Shown here: in pieces, positions 39,690-49,476 of the stretch | How positions within the stretch are numbered: position 1 is the first letter of the stretch | Layout: each line of letters starts with the position of its first letter | DNA from: Bacteroidota bacterium | GTDB taxonomy: Bacteria; Bacteroidota; Bacteroidia; Bacteroidales; Paludibacteraceae | Direction: 5' to 3' | NCBI GenBank assembly: GCA_021779195.1 | Contig: JAJYBB010000010.1 | Coordinates: 45,199 to 109,198 of the forward strand | DNA length: 64,000 nucleotides | Notes under the pieces: model-generated | The model's database searches: none | Told to the model about the DNA's origin: nothing | Seen by the model: the letters and a program-made list of their open reading frames with translations, nothing else | Translations under genes and position numbers: made by a program

Positions 39690-40481
39690 TTAGAAGTTTA
39701 TATCTAATTGAGTCGTAAATGAATTTGCATTTACGTTATTCGAATTGTAAAATGCTTTTTTGTTATTATAGATATCATAACCGAAGATTACTGATACATT
39801 TTTAGAGAAAGCCCACGAAAAACCTAAATTTAAAGCTCCCAGATAGTTTTTTCCTCCCTGATAATCCACAGCCAACCATAATTTATCTGAAATTTCGGTC
39901 ATTGCTCTGTCCCAAGAAAGTAACACCCCTGTATTTGCAGTAGCTCCAGTTTCATCCACAAGCAATGCTTTATTTCCAGAATAATAACCAACCGATATAC
40001 GTCCAATTATTGGAATTGTTTTTGCAATAAGTGCATACATGATATTATAATTGGTCAAATTTGATTTCGTACCAAAATTATATGCTCCAATAGCTATGGC
40101 AGGTGCACCTTTAAAAAGTGAATCTTCAGGAAGCGCAATTTTACCATTAAAATAAATTGGATGTAAATCATAATTTTTAGCATTTGATAAATTGTTATCA
40201 CCCATGTTTAAATAATCAATACCAATCTCTGCTTGAACTTTGCTAAAGGGCGATATTCCAGTTGTTAATCCCATGTCGTACATCCCTGAACCAAATACTC
40301 CATTTGCATCGGCTTGTGTTCGGATGTAATTGTCAATTCCTAAATGAACTGTTTTAAAACCTTGGATGTCTGTTGAAGGAATCCAAATTTGAGTTGAACC
40401 TGTTGCCATCGCAACATTTACTATTGAGAATACTGCAATCACACAGATTGCTAAAACTTTCATTTTTTTCATACCTTTCAT
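39690..40481 (-). CDS. Small outer-membrane beta-barrel-like protein
   Basis: Signal peptide (MKVLAICVIAVFSIVNVAMA), alternating beta-strand pattern, C-terminal aromatic residue (FTTQLDINF); sits upstream of amt3 on the same strand. Confidence 0.65.
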   Translation of the reverse strand: MKGMKKMKVLAICVIAVFSIVNVAMATGSTQIWIPSTDIQGFKTVHLGIDNYIRTQADANGVFGSGMYDMGLTTGISPFSKVQAEIGIDYLNMGDNNLSNAKNYDLHPIYFNGKIALPEDSLFKGAPAIAIGAYNFGTKSNLTNYNIMYALIAKTIPIIGRISVGYYSGNKALLVDETGATANTGVLLSWDRAMTEISDKLWLAVDYQGGKNYLGALNLGFSWAFSKNVSVIFGYDIYNNKKAFYNSNNVNANSFTTQLDINF

Positions 40482-41076
40482 TTTTTTAATTATTGACTAA
40501 TAAAGAATTAATTTCGGATTTAAAATTGATAAAATCAGATAGTATATTTGACGTTTTATCAGTATTTAGCTTCATATTTCGTCATTATGTTTTATTTACG
40601 ATGCAAAGATAACCACTTTGATAGCAATATAAGATAAAAGCTACCACAAAGTAATAAATAAAATTTATGACATTACAATATGATAGTATATTTTAATATT
40701 TAGTTTCGATATGAAACTGTTTTATATGTATTAATGCCGAAATGATATTGGATACGTAAATCAAATTACTAATTTCCAAATAAGCAGTTGGTATTTTAGA
40801 CAATTAATATCATTTATTTTTCATTTGGCAATTAAAAAAATCCAAATTTTGGGTTTATCTTTGACTTTTGGAAAGGGTATTAATGATTTCTCCCTAAAAT
40901 TTACAGGGTTCATCTTTGTATTAGAGTTGAAAAATGCAATATTTCCTCTTCTTCATATTATCTGAAATTGCGCTACTTCATATTTTTACAATTTAAAACC
41001 AATAGGTAGGAATTGCTGCGCTACTGTATTTACATCAGAAGGTTAAAACGCATTCCTGAAAAAAAATCACAAAATA

Positions 41077-41107
41077 TTTGTCAATTCTCAAAAAGAAAGT
41101 ATCTTTG
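41077..41107 (+). promoter_or_regulatory. Bacteroidetes-type promoter for tRNA cluster
   Basis: TTTG-N19-TATCTTTG (tttgtcaattctcaaaaagaaagtatctttg), about 90 bp upstream of the first tRNA. Confidence 0.75.
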
Positions 41108-41195
41108 CAGCGCTTAAAAGGAGTGATTCAATTAACAAAACTTGCAACAGGCAAGTAAAAAAATTGCGGTTTTATCATTCATAAGATTTAATTTC

Positions 41196-41268
<73 letters not shown>

Positions 41269-41337
41269 CAATGTATCGTCAGCGAAATTGGAGCATTTCG
41301 CTTTTTTTCTCTCAATCATTTTTAATTCCTGATCAAT

Positions 41338-41421
41338 GCCCAAATGGTGAAATTGGTAGACACGCTAGTTTCAGGGACTAGTGGCCGAAAGGCTGTGCAG
41401 GTTCGAGTCCTGTTTTGGGCA
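41338..41421 (+). tRNA. tRNA-Leu(CAG)
   Basis: Class II tRNA: GCCCAAA/TTTGGGC acceptor, CTAGT-TTCAGGG-ACTAG anticodon arm, long variable arm TGGCCGAAAGGCTG. Confidence 0.95.
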
Positions 41422-41440
41422 CAAAATCTAAAAAATATTG

Positions 41441-41524
41441 GCGCAGATGGTGAAATTGGTAGACACGCTACTTTGAGGGGGTAGTGCCGGTTACGGTGTG
41501 TGAGTTCGAGTCTCATTCTGCGCA
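41441..41524 (+). tRNA. tRNA-Leu(GAG)
   Basis: Class II tRNA: GCGCAGA/TCTGCGC acceptor, CTACT-TTGAGGG-GGTAG anticodon arm, long variable arm. Confidence 0.94.
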
Positions 41525-41554
41525 CAAATATTTTTTAGTTTTGATTTCACAATT

Positions 41555-41627
41555 GACTCCGTAGCTCAGTTGGTAGAGCAACAGACTCTTAATCTGTGGG
41601 TCGTGGGTTCGAACCCCACCGGGGTCA
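41555..41627 (+). tRNA. tRNA-Lys(CTT)
   Basis: GACTCCG/CGGGGTC acceptor (one G-T pair), ACAGA-CTCTTAA-TCTGT anticodon arm. Confidence 0.94.
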
Positions 41628-41662
41628 CAAAAGTAATTGTCAATTAGCGACAATTTAAAGAC

Positions 41663-41694
41663 AAACCATTCTAAATCATTGATTTGGAATGGTT
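41663..41694 (+). terminator. Terminator of the tRNA cluster
   Basis: aaaccattctaaat-cattg-atttggaatggttt hairpin followed by T-tract. Confidence 0.75.
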
Positions 41695-41811
41695 TTTTAC
41701 TTTTATTCTAAGTCAGTAAAAGACAGTTTTAAATCTAAAACAACAATAAATCGTTTCCAATTCATTACCAATTTTTCCCTCCAAGCATTAGGAAATGATT
41801 TATCAAATTTG

Positions 41812-42077
41812 TCTTATCTAATTACTGCTGATGCACTAAATTTTTAAAATACTTGATATATTATTGATAAACAGCAATATAAAAGTGCTCTTTGATTTGA
41901 CGATTTGAATTGATAAATTTTAATTTTGGGCTTATAGGTCAAATTGGTTGTTAAAAATACATGCAAGCCTTTTTATGATTAGCTTTGCAGCAAATCAAAG
42001 GTTATGAATAAAAAAAATGCTTTTGTTGTTTTAGTTAAATCCATTAACGTTTTAGTGCATCAGCAGTCTTATCTAAT
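41812..42077. mobile_element. Candidate MITE / internally deleted IS remnant
   Basis: 17-bp terminal inverted repeats ACTGCTGATGCACTAAA (41824-41840) and TTTAGTGCATCAGCAGT (42051-42067), flanked outside by the direct repeat TCTTATCTAAT (41812-41822 and 42067-42077). Confidence 0.65.
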
Positions 42078-42150
42078 ATACTAATTGGCAGTAATTCGTC
42101 CACTCGACTTTCATAGATAATATTTATTTTCAACCTATAAATTTCATATT

Positions 42151-42500
42151 ATGAAGTCAACATTAAGAGTCCTTTTGTACTTAAAGAAAAATGCGATTCT
42201 AAAGAATGGGAAGACTATTATCAGCTGCTGAACCCGTAAATAATTTTTACTCCCAGAAAAGAAGTGAACGAAAAAAGACGAAAAAAATATAGCCATCTTC
42301 TTAGACTGGCGGATCGGGCTGTCAGCTTTTTGTAAAAATGCTTCCTGGCAGGAAACAAAGCGAGGAGATTTATTCTCAAAATTTGGAAGGTCTGACCTAT
42401 GGAACATGTAAATGGAGGAACTAAAAGATGTTGTATTATCAAAAATCGCATTAGATGCCATATGTTTGGTTTTGACGATTTACTCATGGAACTATCCTAG
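42151..42500 (+). pseudogene. Decayed tyrosine-recombinase-like (Bacteroides-type integrase) N-terminal fragment
   Basis: MKSTLRVLLYLKKNAILKNGKTIISC* resembles the arm-binding N-terminus of Bacteroides-type integrases (M[KR]STFKVLFYLKRNA-type). The frame then breaks repeatedly. Confidence 0.4.
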
Positions 42501-42788
42501 GGACTTCACAATTTGAGAATTTCGCTGAATATCAACCATATATAATATCAATCGAAATAATGACGGGTACGCATTTCAGAACAATCAAAAAACTTCAAAT
42601 TTGATTACTTTTTTTTAATGAATTATATTCACGAAAAAAAAGTAACCCGAAAAAATCATATTGTAACTATTCTGAAAACTACACAAAATGATTCAAAGAA
42701 TTAAAGCAATATTTATTGCAATTCATAATAAAACTGATTTTTATTCGACGTTTTCGTTATCCCTATCAATTTTACAAAAGATATTTTA

Positions 42789-42796
42789 TAATTTTG
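42789..42796 (+). promoter_or_regulatory. Putative -7 element (TAATTTTG) upstream of dapF
   Basis: TAnnTTTG match about 23 bp upstream of the dapF start. Confidence 0.4.
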
Positions 42797-42818
42797 CATT
42801 CAACTTTATTTAGCCGAT

Positions 42819-43652
42819 ATGAAATTTACAAAAATGCATGGAACCGGGAACGACTATATTTATGTCAACGGTTTTGAAGAAATTATTGAAAATCCTGCTG
42901 ATTTCGCTATAAAATATAGCGATCGCCACAGGGGAATCGGTTCCGACGGATTAGTTTTAATTTTACCTTCGAAAATATCCGATTTCAGAATGCGAATGTT
43001 CAATGCGGATGGTTCTGAAGCCGAAATGTGTGGAAATGCTTCACGTTGTATCGGTAAATATGTATATGACAAAGGATTAACCACCAAAACCGAAGTTAGT
43101 TTAGAAACCCTTGCCGGTATTAAAATTTTAAAACTATTTAAGGGAAATGATAATAAAATTGAGCAAGTTACAGTTGATATGGGTGAACCAATTCTTGAAG
43201 CTAAATTAATCCCCACAACAATAAAAAAAGACAGAATTATAAACGAACATCAAATTTTCGATAATAATTTAGAATATAATATCACATGCGTGTCGATGGG
43301 CAATCCACATGCCGTAATTTTCACCCAAAATATCCATCAACTGAATTTAACAAAAATCGGTCCTTCCATTGAGAATGCATCAATTTTCCCAAATCGAACC
43401 AACACCGAATTTATTGAAATTCTTTCATCAAATCGTATCAAAATGCGTGTTTGGGAACGCGGATCGGGAGAAACAATGGCGTGTGGTACAGGAGCTTGTG
43501 CATCAGTTGTTGCTGCAGTATTAAATGGATTAACCAAAAGAAAAACGACAGTGGAACTAATTGGAGGTGAATTAACTATCGAATGGAAAGAAATTGATAA
43601 TCACGTATATCTAACTGGACCAGCAATAACTGTCTTCGAAGGAGAAATTTGA
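42819..43652 (+). CDS. dapF: Diaminopimelate epimerase
   Basis: [55 protein letters not shown]. Confidence 0.97.
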   Translation: MKFTKMHGTGNDYIYVNGFEEIIENPADFAIKYSDRHRGIGSDGLVLILPSKISDFRMRMFNADGSEAEMCGNASRCIGKYVYDKGLTTKTEVSLETLAGIKILKLFKGNDNKIEQVTVDMGEPILEAKLIPTTIKKDRIINEHQIFDNNLEYNITCVSMGNPHAVIFTQNIHQLNLTKIGPSIENASIFPNRTNTEFIEILSSNRIKMRVWERGSGETMACGTGACASVVAAVLNGLTKRKTTVELIGGELTIEWKEIDNHVYLTGPAITVFEGEI

Positions 43653-43693
43653 AATTGCTTTCAAATTTTCAAATTTTCAAATTACAATATAAT

Positions 43694-44917
43694 ATGGCAC
43701 AAATAAACGAAAACTTCATTAAGATTCCGGCTACTTATTTATTTTCAGAAATTGCAAAACGTGTTACTCTTCATAAAGAAGAACATCCAGAAGTAAAAAT
43801 CATACGCATGGGGATTGGCGATGTAAGCCTTCCGCTACCCGATGCTTCAGTTGACGCAATGATTAAAGCAGCCGAAGAACAACGAAAATCTGCGACTTTC
43901 AGAGGATATGGTCCCGAGCAAGGATATGCATTTTTGCGAGAAGCGATTGTGGAAAATGATTTTAAGGCAAAAGGCATTAAGTTAGAAGCTGACGAAATAT
44001 TTGTGAGCGATGGAGCCAAAAGTGACACAGGAAATATTGGAGATATATTTGACAAACACAATCGGGTAGCTATAACCGATCCAAGTTACCCCGTTTATGT
44101 TGACACAAATGCCATGGCAGGACGTGCAGGTGAACCCACTGAAAATGGGACATGGACAAATCTAGTATATTTAAAATGCAATGCCGAAAACAACTTTGTT
44201 CCCGCTTTACCGACCGAAAAAGTTGATTTGATATATCTGTGTTATCCAAATAATCCGACAGGAACAACATTAACGAAAGACCAACTTTCGATTTGGGTAA
44301 ATTACGCCAAAGAAAACAACGCAGTAATTTTGTTTGATGCAGCTTACGAAGCATTTATAACTGAAAAAGATGTTCCACACAGTATTTACGAGATTGATGG
44401 AGCTAAAAATGTAGCTATTGAGTTCAGAAGTTTCTCAAAAACAGCAGGTTTCACAGGAACACGTTGTGGTTACACCGTTGTACCAAAACAATTGATGGGT
44501 TTTACATCCGATGGAAGTAAAGTCGCTTTGAATAAATTGTGGAATCGACGCCAAACAACCAAATTCAATGGAACTTCATATGCTGTACAACGAGCAGCTG
44601 AAGGCACTTATAGTATTGAAGGGAAAAAACAGGTACAAACATTAATCGATTTTTATACTGAAAATGCCCGAATTATTCGAGAAGGATTACAGCAAGCTGG
44701 TTATACCGTTTATGGTGGTGTTAACGCACCGTATATCTGGGCTAAATCGCCCGAAGGGTTAGGAAGCTGGGAGTATTTTGATTATTTATTAAAAGAAAAA
44801 AATATCGTAACTACGCCTGGAGCAGGTTTTGGAGCCAGTGGCGAAGGATATGTCCGTTTCTCTGCTTTTAGTAGTCGAGAAGATACAATTGAAGCCATGA
44901 ATCGTTTGAAAAGATAA
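43694..44917 (+). CDS. dapL: LL-diaminopimelate aminotransferase
   Basis: [24 protein letters not shown]...[58 protein letters not shown]. Start at M16 of the track ORF. Confidence 0.96.
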   Translation: MAQINENFIKIPATYLFSEIAKRVTLHKEEHPEVKIIRMGIGDVSLPLPDASVDAMIKAAEEQRKSATFRGYGPEQGYAFLREAIVENDFKAKGIKLEADEIFVSDGAKSDTGNIGDIFDKHNRVAITDPSYPVYVDTNAMAGRAGEPTENGTWTNLVYLKCNAENNFVPALPTEKVDLIYLCYPNNPTGTTLTKDQLSIWVNYAKENNAVILFDAAYEAFITEKDVPHSIYEIDGAKNVAIEFRSFSKTAGFTGTRCGYTVVPKQLMGFTSDGSKVALNKLWNRRQTTKFNGTSYAVQRAAEGTYSIEGKKQVQTLIDFYTENARIIREGLQQAGYTVYGGVNAPYIWAKSPEGLGSWEYFDYLLKEKNIVTTPGAGFGASGEGYVRFSAFSSREDTIEAMNRLKR

Positions 44918-45042
44918 TTTAATTATTTTTTCAATTTAAGTTGCCATAAAACTATTTTGAAAATTATTTTGATTTTTTTTTGACGACATTTCGTTCTTAT
45001 AAATTTATTCATACTCTACTCTAAATTTTGTTGTATAAATTC

Positions 45043-45807
45043 CTAATCTACAAGAGAATATTTTTTTGTTTCTTCATTTTTACAAACTACTACTGTGATA
45101 TGAAAACAGGCTTGCTTACGCTCTCGAACGACAAGAAGACGACATTCTTTACGCATTTCAATTAATACGCGGGTAAGCATTTGAATTGCTTCCCAAGAAG
45201 GTACAATCACGTCGGTGGCAGTGTTATAAAAATTTTTATACGAAATATCGACTGTTGTGCCATATAGATGAGCCGATTGAGTTACAGCATTCCGGTTGCG
45301 GTGAGTCAGTTTGGTTTGCATCTCTTCGGTTCGGAGCAACGAACTGACACGAAATCGATAAATTGTATCCCGTTTTTCTTTCAAACGTTGCTGAAAACGA
45401 TATCCAATCTCGTTTAACATGTCGACAGCTTCGGGAATAAGATATGGTTGTGAATTTGTCAACGATTTTATTTCATAAAAGCGATTTTCGGTTACTTTTT
45501 CCAATATTTGTTTTTTAATCATCTTATCTACCTGTTTTAAAAAGGCAGAATCTGTGCTAAAAGGCTTCAATCCGTTTATTTGAGCATGCATTAATTGAAT
45601 GGAATTTGGGTCGTTAAGCTTATTTGATGGACATATGGGTGCCGTTGCATATTTCGATCGGTCACAATCAACTGTTTGAACATGAAGAGGCAACTTATGA
45701 ATTTTTGCAGGTTGAAAAACAAAATAGCCCACAAAAAAAATCAAAATAAGAGCAATAAAAATCAAAACAATACGAACAAAAAAAGTTTTTCTAATATTTT
45801 TCATCAT
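45043..45807 (-). CDS. DUF5715-like membrane-anchored protein with M15/LAS-like motifs
   Basis: N-terminal TM; SAHLYGTTVDISY and ACFHITVV positions resemble the zinc-ligand motifs of the LAS peptidase fold. Confidence 0.65.
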   Translation of the reverse strand: MMKNIRKTFFVRIVLIFIALILIFFVGYFVFQPAKIHKLPLHVQTVDCDRSKYATAPICPSNKLNDPNSIQLMHAQINGLKPFSTDSAFLKQVDKMIKKQILEKVTENRFYEIKSLTNSQPYLIPEAVDMLNEIGYRFQQRLKEKRDTIYRFRVSSLLRTEEMQTKLTHRNRNAVTQSAHLYGTTVDISYKNFYNTATDVIVPSWEAIQMLTRVLIEMRKECRLLVVRERKQACFHITVVVCKNEETKKYSLVD

Positions 45808-46089
45808 GCAAATATAAAGTTGAAAGGTCTACAAATGTACGATTAATAAAGCATTTTGACAAAGCAGAAAAAATTAAAAAGGATCTAATTTTAGATATTT
45901 TTTTTACCTTTTCAGTCGTATCCCAAGTATTACAAATCAATATTTTGCAGTTATTCAAAAGCGCATAAAGCATGTAATTCACTTCTCATCTCAATATCTT
46001 CAAAATAGTATGTAAATACCTGCCTATGGATTTCATGAATTAAAAACAAATGCTTAATTTTGCAGCCTAAAATCAATAAAATATTATAT

Positions 46090-46995
46090 ATGAAACCAAC
46101 TTTATTTGTGTTAGCCGCTGGGATGGGAAGCCGATACGGAGGATTAAAACAGTTAGATGGATTAGGACCAAACGGAGAAACCATTATGGATTATTCCATT
46201 TACGATGCTATTCAAGCTGGATTTGGGAAAATTGTATTTGTAATTCGTCAGAGTTTCGAGAAAGAATTTCAAGAAATTGTAGTCGACAAATTCAAAAATC
46301 TGGTCGAAACAGCACTCGTTTTTCAGGATACCAGTAAAGTTCCCGACGGATGTACATATCGCCCCGACAGAGAAAAACCTTGGGGCACTAATCATGCAGT
46401 TTTGATGGGAAAAGATGTAATAAAAGAACCGTTTGCAGTGATCAATGCCGATGATTTTTACGGACAAGAATCGTTTGCAATTTTAGCTGATTTTTTGCGT
46501 AGTGTCGAAGGTAAAAAAAATGAATATTGTATGATTGGTTATCGTGTCGGAAATACGCTTTCAGAAAGCGGAGCGGTAAGTCGCGGTGTATGTGTAGTGG
46601 ACGAAAATAATAACTTGCAGAATGTAGTAGAACGTACCCATATTGAAGAAAAAACCGGAACAATCATCTATCTAGATGAAAAAGGTGAGGAATACCCGCT
46701 TGAACAAAACACACCTGTATCGATGAACATGTGGGGTTTTACTCCCGATTATTTTGAATACTCCGAATCTTATTTCAAAGAATTTTTAGTCGAAAACGGA
46801 CAACAATTAAAATCAGAATTCTATATCCCTTTAGCTGTTAATAACTTAATTGTTGAAGGCAAAGCCAGTTGTAAGGTTTTAGATACGCCATCAAAATGGT
46901 TTGGTGTAACCTATGCAGAAGATCGTCCACAGGTAGTTTTAAAAATTAATGATTTGATCAAAAAAGGGATCTATCCTGAAAAATTATTTAAATAA
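46090..46995 (+). CDS. Sugar-phosphate nucleotidyltransferase
   Basis: MKPTLFVLAAGMGSRYGGLKQLDGLGPNGETIMDYSIYDA; INADDFYG. Start at M11 of the track ORF. Confidence 0.88.
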   Translation: MKPTLFVLAAGMGSRYGGLKQLDGLGPNGETIMDYSIYDAIQAGFGKIVFVIRQSFEKEFQEIVVDKFKNLVETALVFQDTSKVPDGCTYRPDREKPWGTNHAVLMGKDVIKEPFAVINADDFYGQESFAILADFLRSVEGKKNEYCMIGYRVGNTLSESGAVSRGVCVVDENNNLQNVVERTHIEEKTGTIIYLDEKGEEYPLEQNTPVSMNMWGFTPDYFEYSESYFKEFLVENGQQLKSEFYIPLAVNNLIVEGKASCKVLDTPSKWFGVTYAEDRPQVVLKINDLIKKGIYPEKLFK

Positions 46996-47015
46996 AAAAT
47001 AACGAACAATTTTTA

Positions 47016-47048
47016 AATTCCGGGTGTATGAAATATATTCCCGGAATT
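47016..47048 (+). terminator. Hairpin between nucleotidyltransferase gene and galE
   Basis: aattccggg ... cccggaatt 9-bp stem. Confidence 0.5.
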
Positions 47049-47072
47049 ATTTATTAAAAATTTAATAATATT

Positions 47073-48110
47073 ATGGCAAAAATTTTAGTTACAGGCGGGA
47101 CAGGTTATATCGGTTCGCATACAGTGGTTGAATTGCAAAACTCTGGACACGAAGTAGTAATTATCGATAATTTATCAAACTCAAATATTGAAGTCTTGAA
47201 TGGAATTGAAAAAATTTCGGGCATTCGCCCTGCATTCGAAAATATCGATTGTGTGGACTATGTTAGTATGGATAAAATGTTCGAAAAACATCAAAACATC
47301 AAAGCCATTATTCATTTCGCTGCCAGTAAAGCTGTTGGTGAATCGGTTCAGAAACCGCTTGCTTACTACCGCAACAATTTAGTATCGCTTATTAATTTAT
47401 TACAACTTATGCCGATACATCATATCGAAAATATTGTATTTTCTTCATCTTGTACGGTTTATGGTCAGCCCGATCAATTACCAGTTACCGAGAATGCTCC
47501 AATTAAACCGGCTTTATCACCCTACGGCAACACCAAACAAATTGGTGAAGAAATCATTCGCGATACCATACATGCCAACCCGAATCATTATCAAAGCATT
47601 ATTTTACGATATTTTAATCCCATTGGTGCACATCCCACGGCTGAAATAGGCGAACTGCCAAATGGGATTCCCAACAATTTATTACCTTTTGTTACCCAAA
47701 CAGCCATTGGTTTACGCAAACAATTGCAGGTTTTCGGAAATAATTATAACACTCCCGATGGATCGGCTGTCAGGGATTACATTCACGTAGTTGATTTAGC
47801 AAAGGCTCATGTTTTAGCCGTTGAACGTATGTTAATGAATAAGACAAAAAATACCGTTGAAATTTTTAATCTTGGGACAGGACGTGGATTATCTGTACTC
47901 GAAATTATTAACACGTTCGAGAAAGTTACAGGCGTAAAAGTTCCTTACCGAATTGTTGATCGACGTGAAGGAGATATCGAAAAAGTTTGGGCTGAGCCCG
48001 GATATGCTAATTCAGAATTAGGATGGGTTGCCCATGAGACCGTAGAAGAAACCCTTCGTAGTGCCTGGGCTTGGGAATTAAAATTAGCCGAAAAAGGAAA
48101 ACACGAATAG
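47073..48110 (+). CDS. galE: UDP-glucose 4-epimerase
   Basis: ILVTGGTGYIGSHTVVELQNSGHEVVIIDNLSNS; SSSCTVYG; YGNTKQIGEEI. Confidence 0.96.
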   Translation: MAKILVTGGTGYIGSHTVVELQNSGHEVVIIDNLSNSNIEVLNGIEKISGIRPAFENIDCVDYVSMDKMFEKHQNIKAIIHFAASKAVGESVQKPLAYYRNNLVSLINLLQLMPIHHIENIVFSSSCTVYGQPDQLPVTENAPIKPALSPYGNTKQIGEEIIRDTIHANPNHYQSIILRYFNPIGAHPTAEIGELPNGIPNNLLPFVTQTAIGLRKQLQVFGNNYNTPDGSAVRDYIHVVDLAKAHVLAVERMLMNKTKNTVEIFNLGTGRGLSVLEIINTFEKVTGVKVPYRIVDRREGDIEKVWAEPGYANSELGWVAHETVEETLRSAWAWELKLAEKGKHE

Positions 48111-48235
48111 CCTTTTGAAAGACATTTATTTCAGTATCAATTTCTTTGACTCTTTAATACTTTATGCTTCCTCTAATAAATATTGGATCAGGCACATCCT
48201 ACAAATTTACAGATAACAATTAATGCATTTGTTAT

Positions 48236-49207
48236 ATGCTTTATCCTTTAAAATTTACGCCGATACTCAAAGATAAAATTTGGGGGGGTACAAAACTTAA
48301 CAATTACTTTGATAAAAAAGCTAAAACTGAAAAATTAGGTGAAAGTTGGGAGCTGTCGGGATATGAAGGCGACGAATCGGTTGTGTCCACAGGTTTTTTA
48401 ACTGGGAATAATTTGACCGAGCTTATAGAAGTCTATATGGGCGACCTAATTGGCGACAAAGTATTTGATCAATTTGGATTATCTTTTCCCTTGCTTTTTA
48501 AATTAATTGATGCCAACGAAAATTTATCCATTCAGGTACATCCCAATGATGAAACAGCTGCCGAACGGCATCATTCATTCGGGAAAACCGAGATGTGGTT
48601 CGTGCTTGATGCTGATCAGGGAGCTGAACTAATCATAGGATTTAAACAAGATTGTTCTCAAGAAAAATACTTGGAAGCATTAAAACAAGGTACTGTAGAA
48701 GATTTGCTTCAAAAAGAAAAAGTTCAGGCAGGAGATGTTTTTTTCATTCCATCAGGCTTGATTCATGCCATTGGAAAAGGAGTAGTTGTTGCTGAAATTC
48801 AGGAAAGCAGTGATATTACTTACCGCATTTATGATTACAAACGTACTGACGACCAAGGTAATGAACGTGAATTACATACCGATCAAGCGTTGGATGTGAT
48901 AAAATTCGAAGCTTCGCGAAATCCAAAAACTCATTACCATGCAGCATTAAATGAAATAACATCCTTAGTACATTGTGAGTATTTTAACACTAATTTAATT
49001 CGGTTCGACTTACCACTTTCACGAAATTATGGTCTAATCGACTCATTCGTGGTCTACATGTGTGTTGAAGGTGAAATAGAAATAGAATGCAATGGTGAAA
49101 AAACATCTTTAATAAAAGGCGAAACAGTTTTAATTCCGGCTCAAATTAATGAAATCGGATTGATTCCAAAAGAAAGTTCCGCTTTGATAGAAGTATATAT
49201 TCCATGA
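48236..49207 (+). CDS. manA: Mannose-6-phosphate isomerase (class I)
   Basis: PLKFTPILKDKIWGGTKLNNYF; LSIQVHPNDETAAERH; GKTEMWFVLDA; FIPSGLIHAIGKGVVVAEIQESSDITYRIYDY. Confidence 0.95.
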   Translation: MLYPLKFTPILKDKIWGGTKLNNYFDKKAKTEKLGESWELSGYEGDESVVSTGFLTGNNLTELIEVYMGDLIGDKVFDQFGLSFPLLFKLIDANENLSIQVHPNDETAAERHHSFGKTEMWFVLDADQGAELIIGFKQDCSQEKYLEALKQGTVEDLLQKEKVQAGDVFFIPSGLIHAIGKGVVVAEIQESSDITYRIYDYKRTDDQGNERELHTDQALDVIKFEASRNPKTHYHAALNEITSLVHCEYFNTNLIRFDLPLSRNYGLIDSFVVYMCVEGEIEIECNGEKTSLIKGETVLIPAQINEIGLIPKESSALIEVYIP

Positions 49208-49351
49208 TATAGAAAAATAATATTATCAGAAAGCATTATATTTATTACCAATTATTTAACACCACGAATACAGCATAATTATTCAAATATATTTTTAAAA
49301 AATCTATTATTTAGTACCGCTCAACTTTTTAATCCTCAAATTAATTCTTTT

Positions 49352-49374
49352 CCGGATTCTATAAAGAAATCCGG
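49352..49374 (+). terminator. Hairpin downstream of manA
   Basis: ccggatt ... aatccgg followed by gttttg. Confidence 0.45.
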
Positions 49375-49476
49375 GTTTTGTAATTAAAAACAAGCATAGT
49401 TTTTCAATCCATTCTGTTTTTTAATCTTCCGAACCTGTTTTTTAGTATATTTGTGTCGAAAAATCCATTCGATATT

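Noticed and set aside
41322-41525. 67-aa - ORF over two tRNA-Leu genes
   Set aside because: Antisense translation of tRNA genes, a common annotation artefact.
42144-42461. 105-aa and 88-aa ORFs on the - strand
   Set aside because: Low-complexity Phe/Ser-rich products antisense to the decayed integrase-like fragment; no domain or promoter support.
41620-42820. att-site duplication of the tRNA-Lys 3' end
   Set aside because: The sequence GGGTTCGAACCCCACCGGGGTC is not repeated downstream within the window, so integration at this tRNA is not supported.
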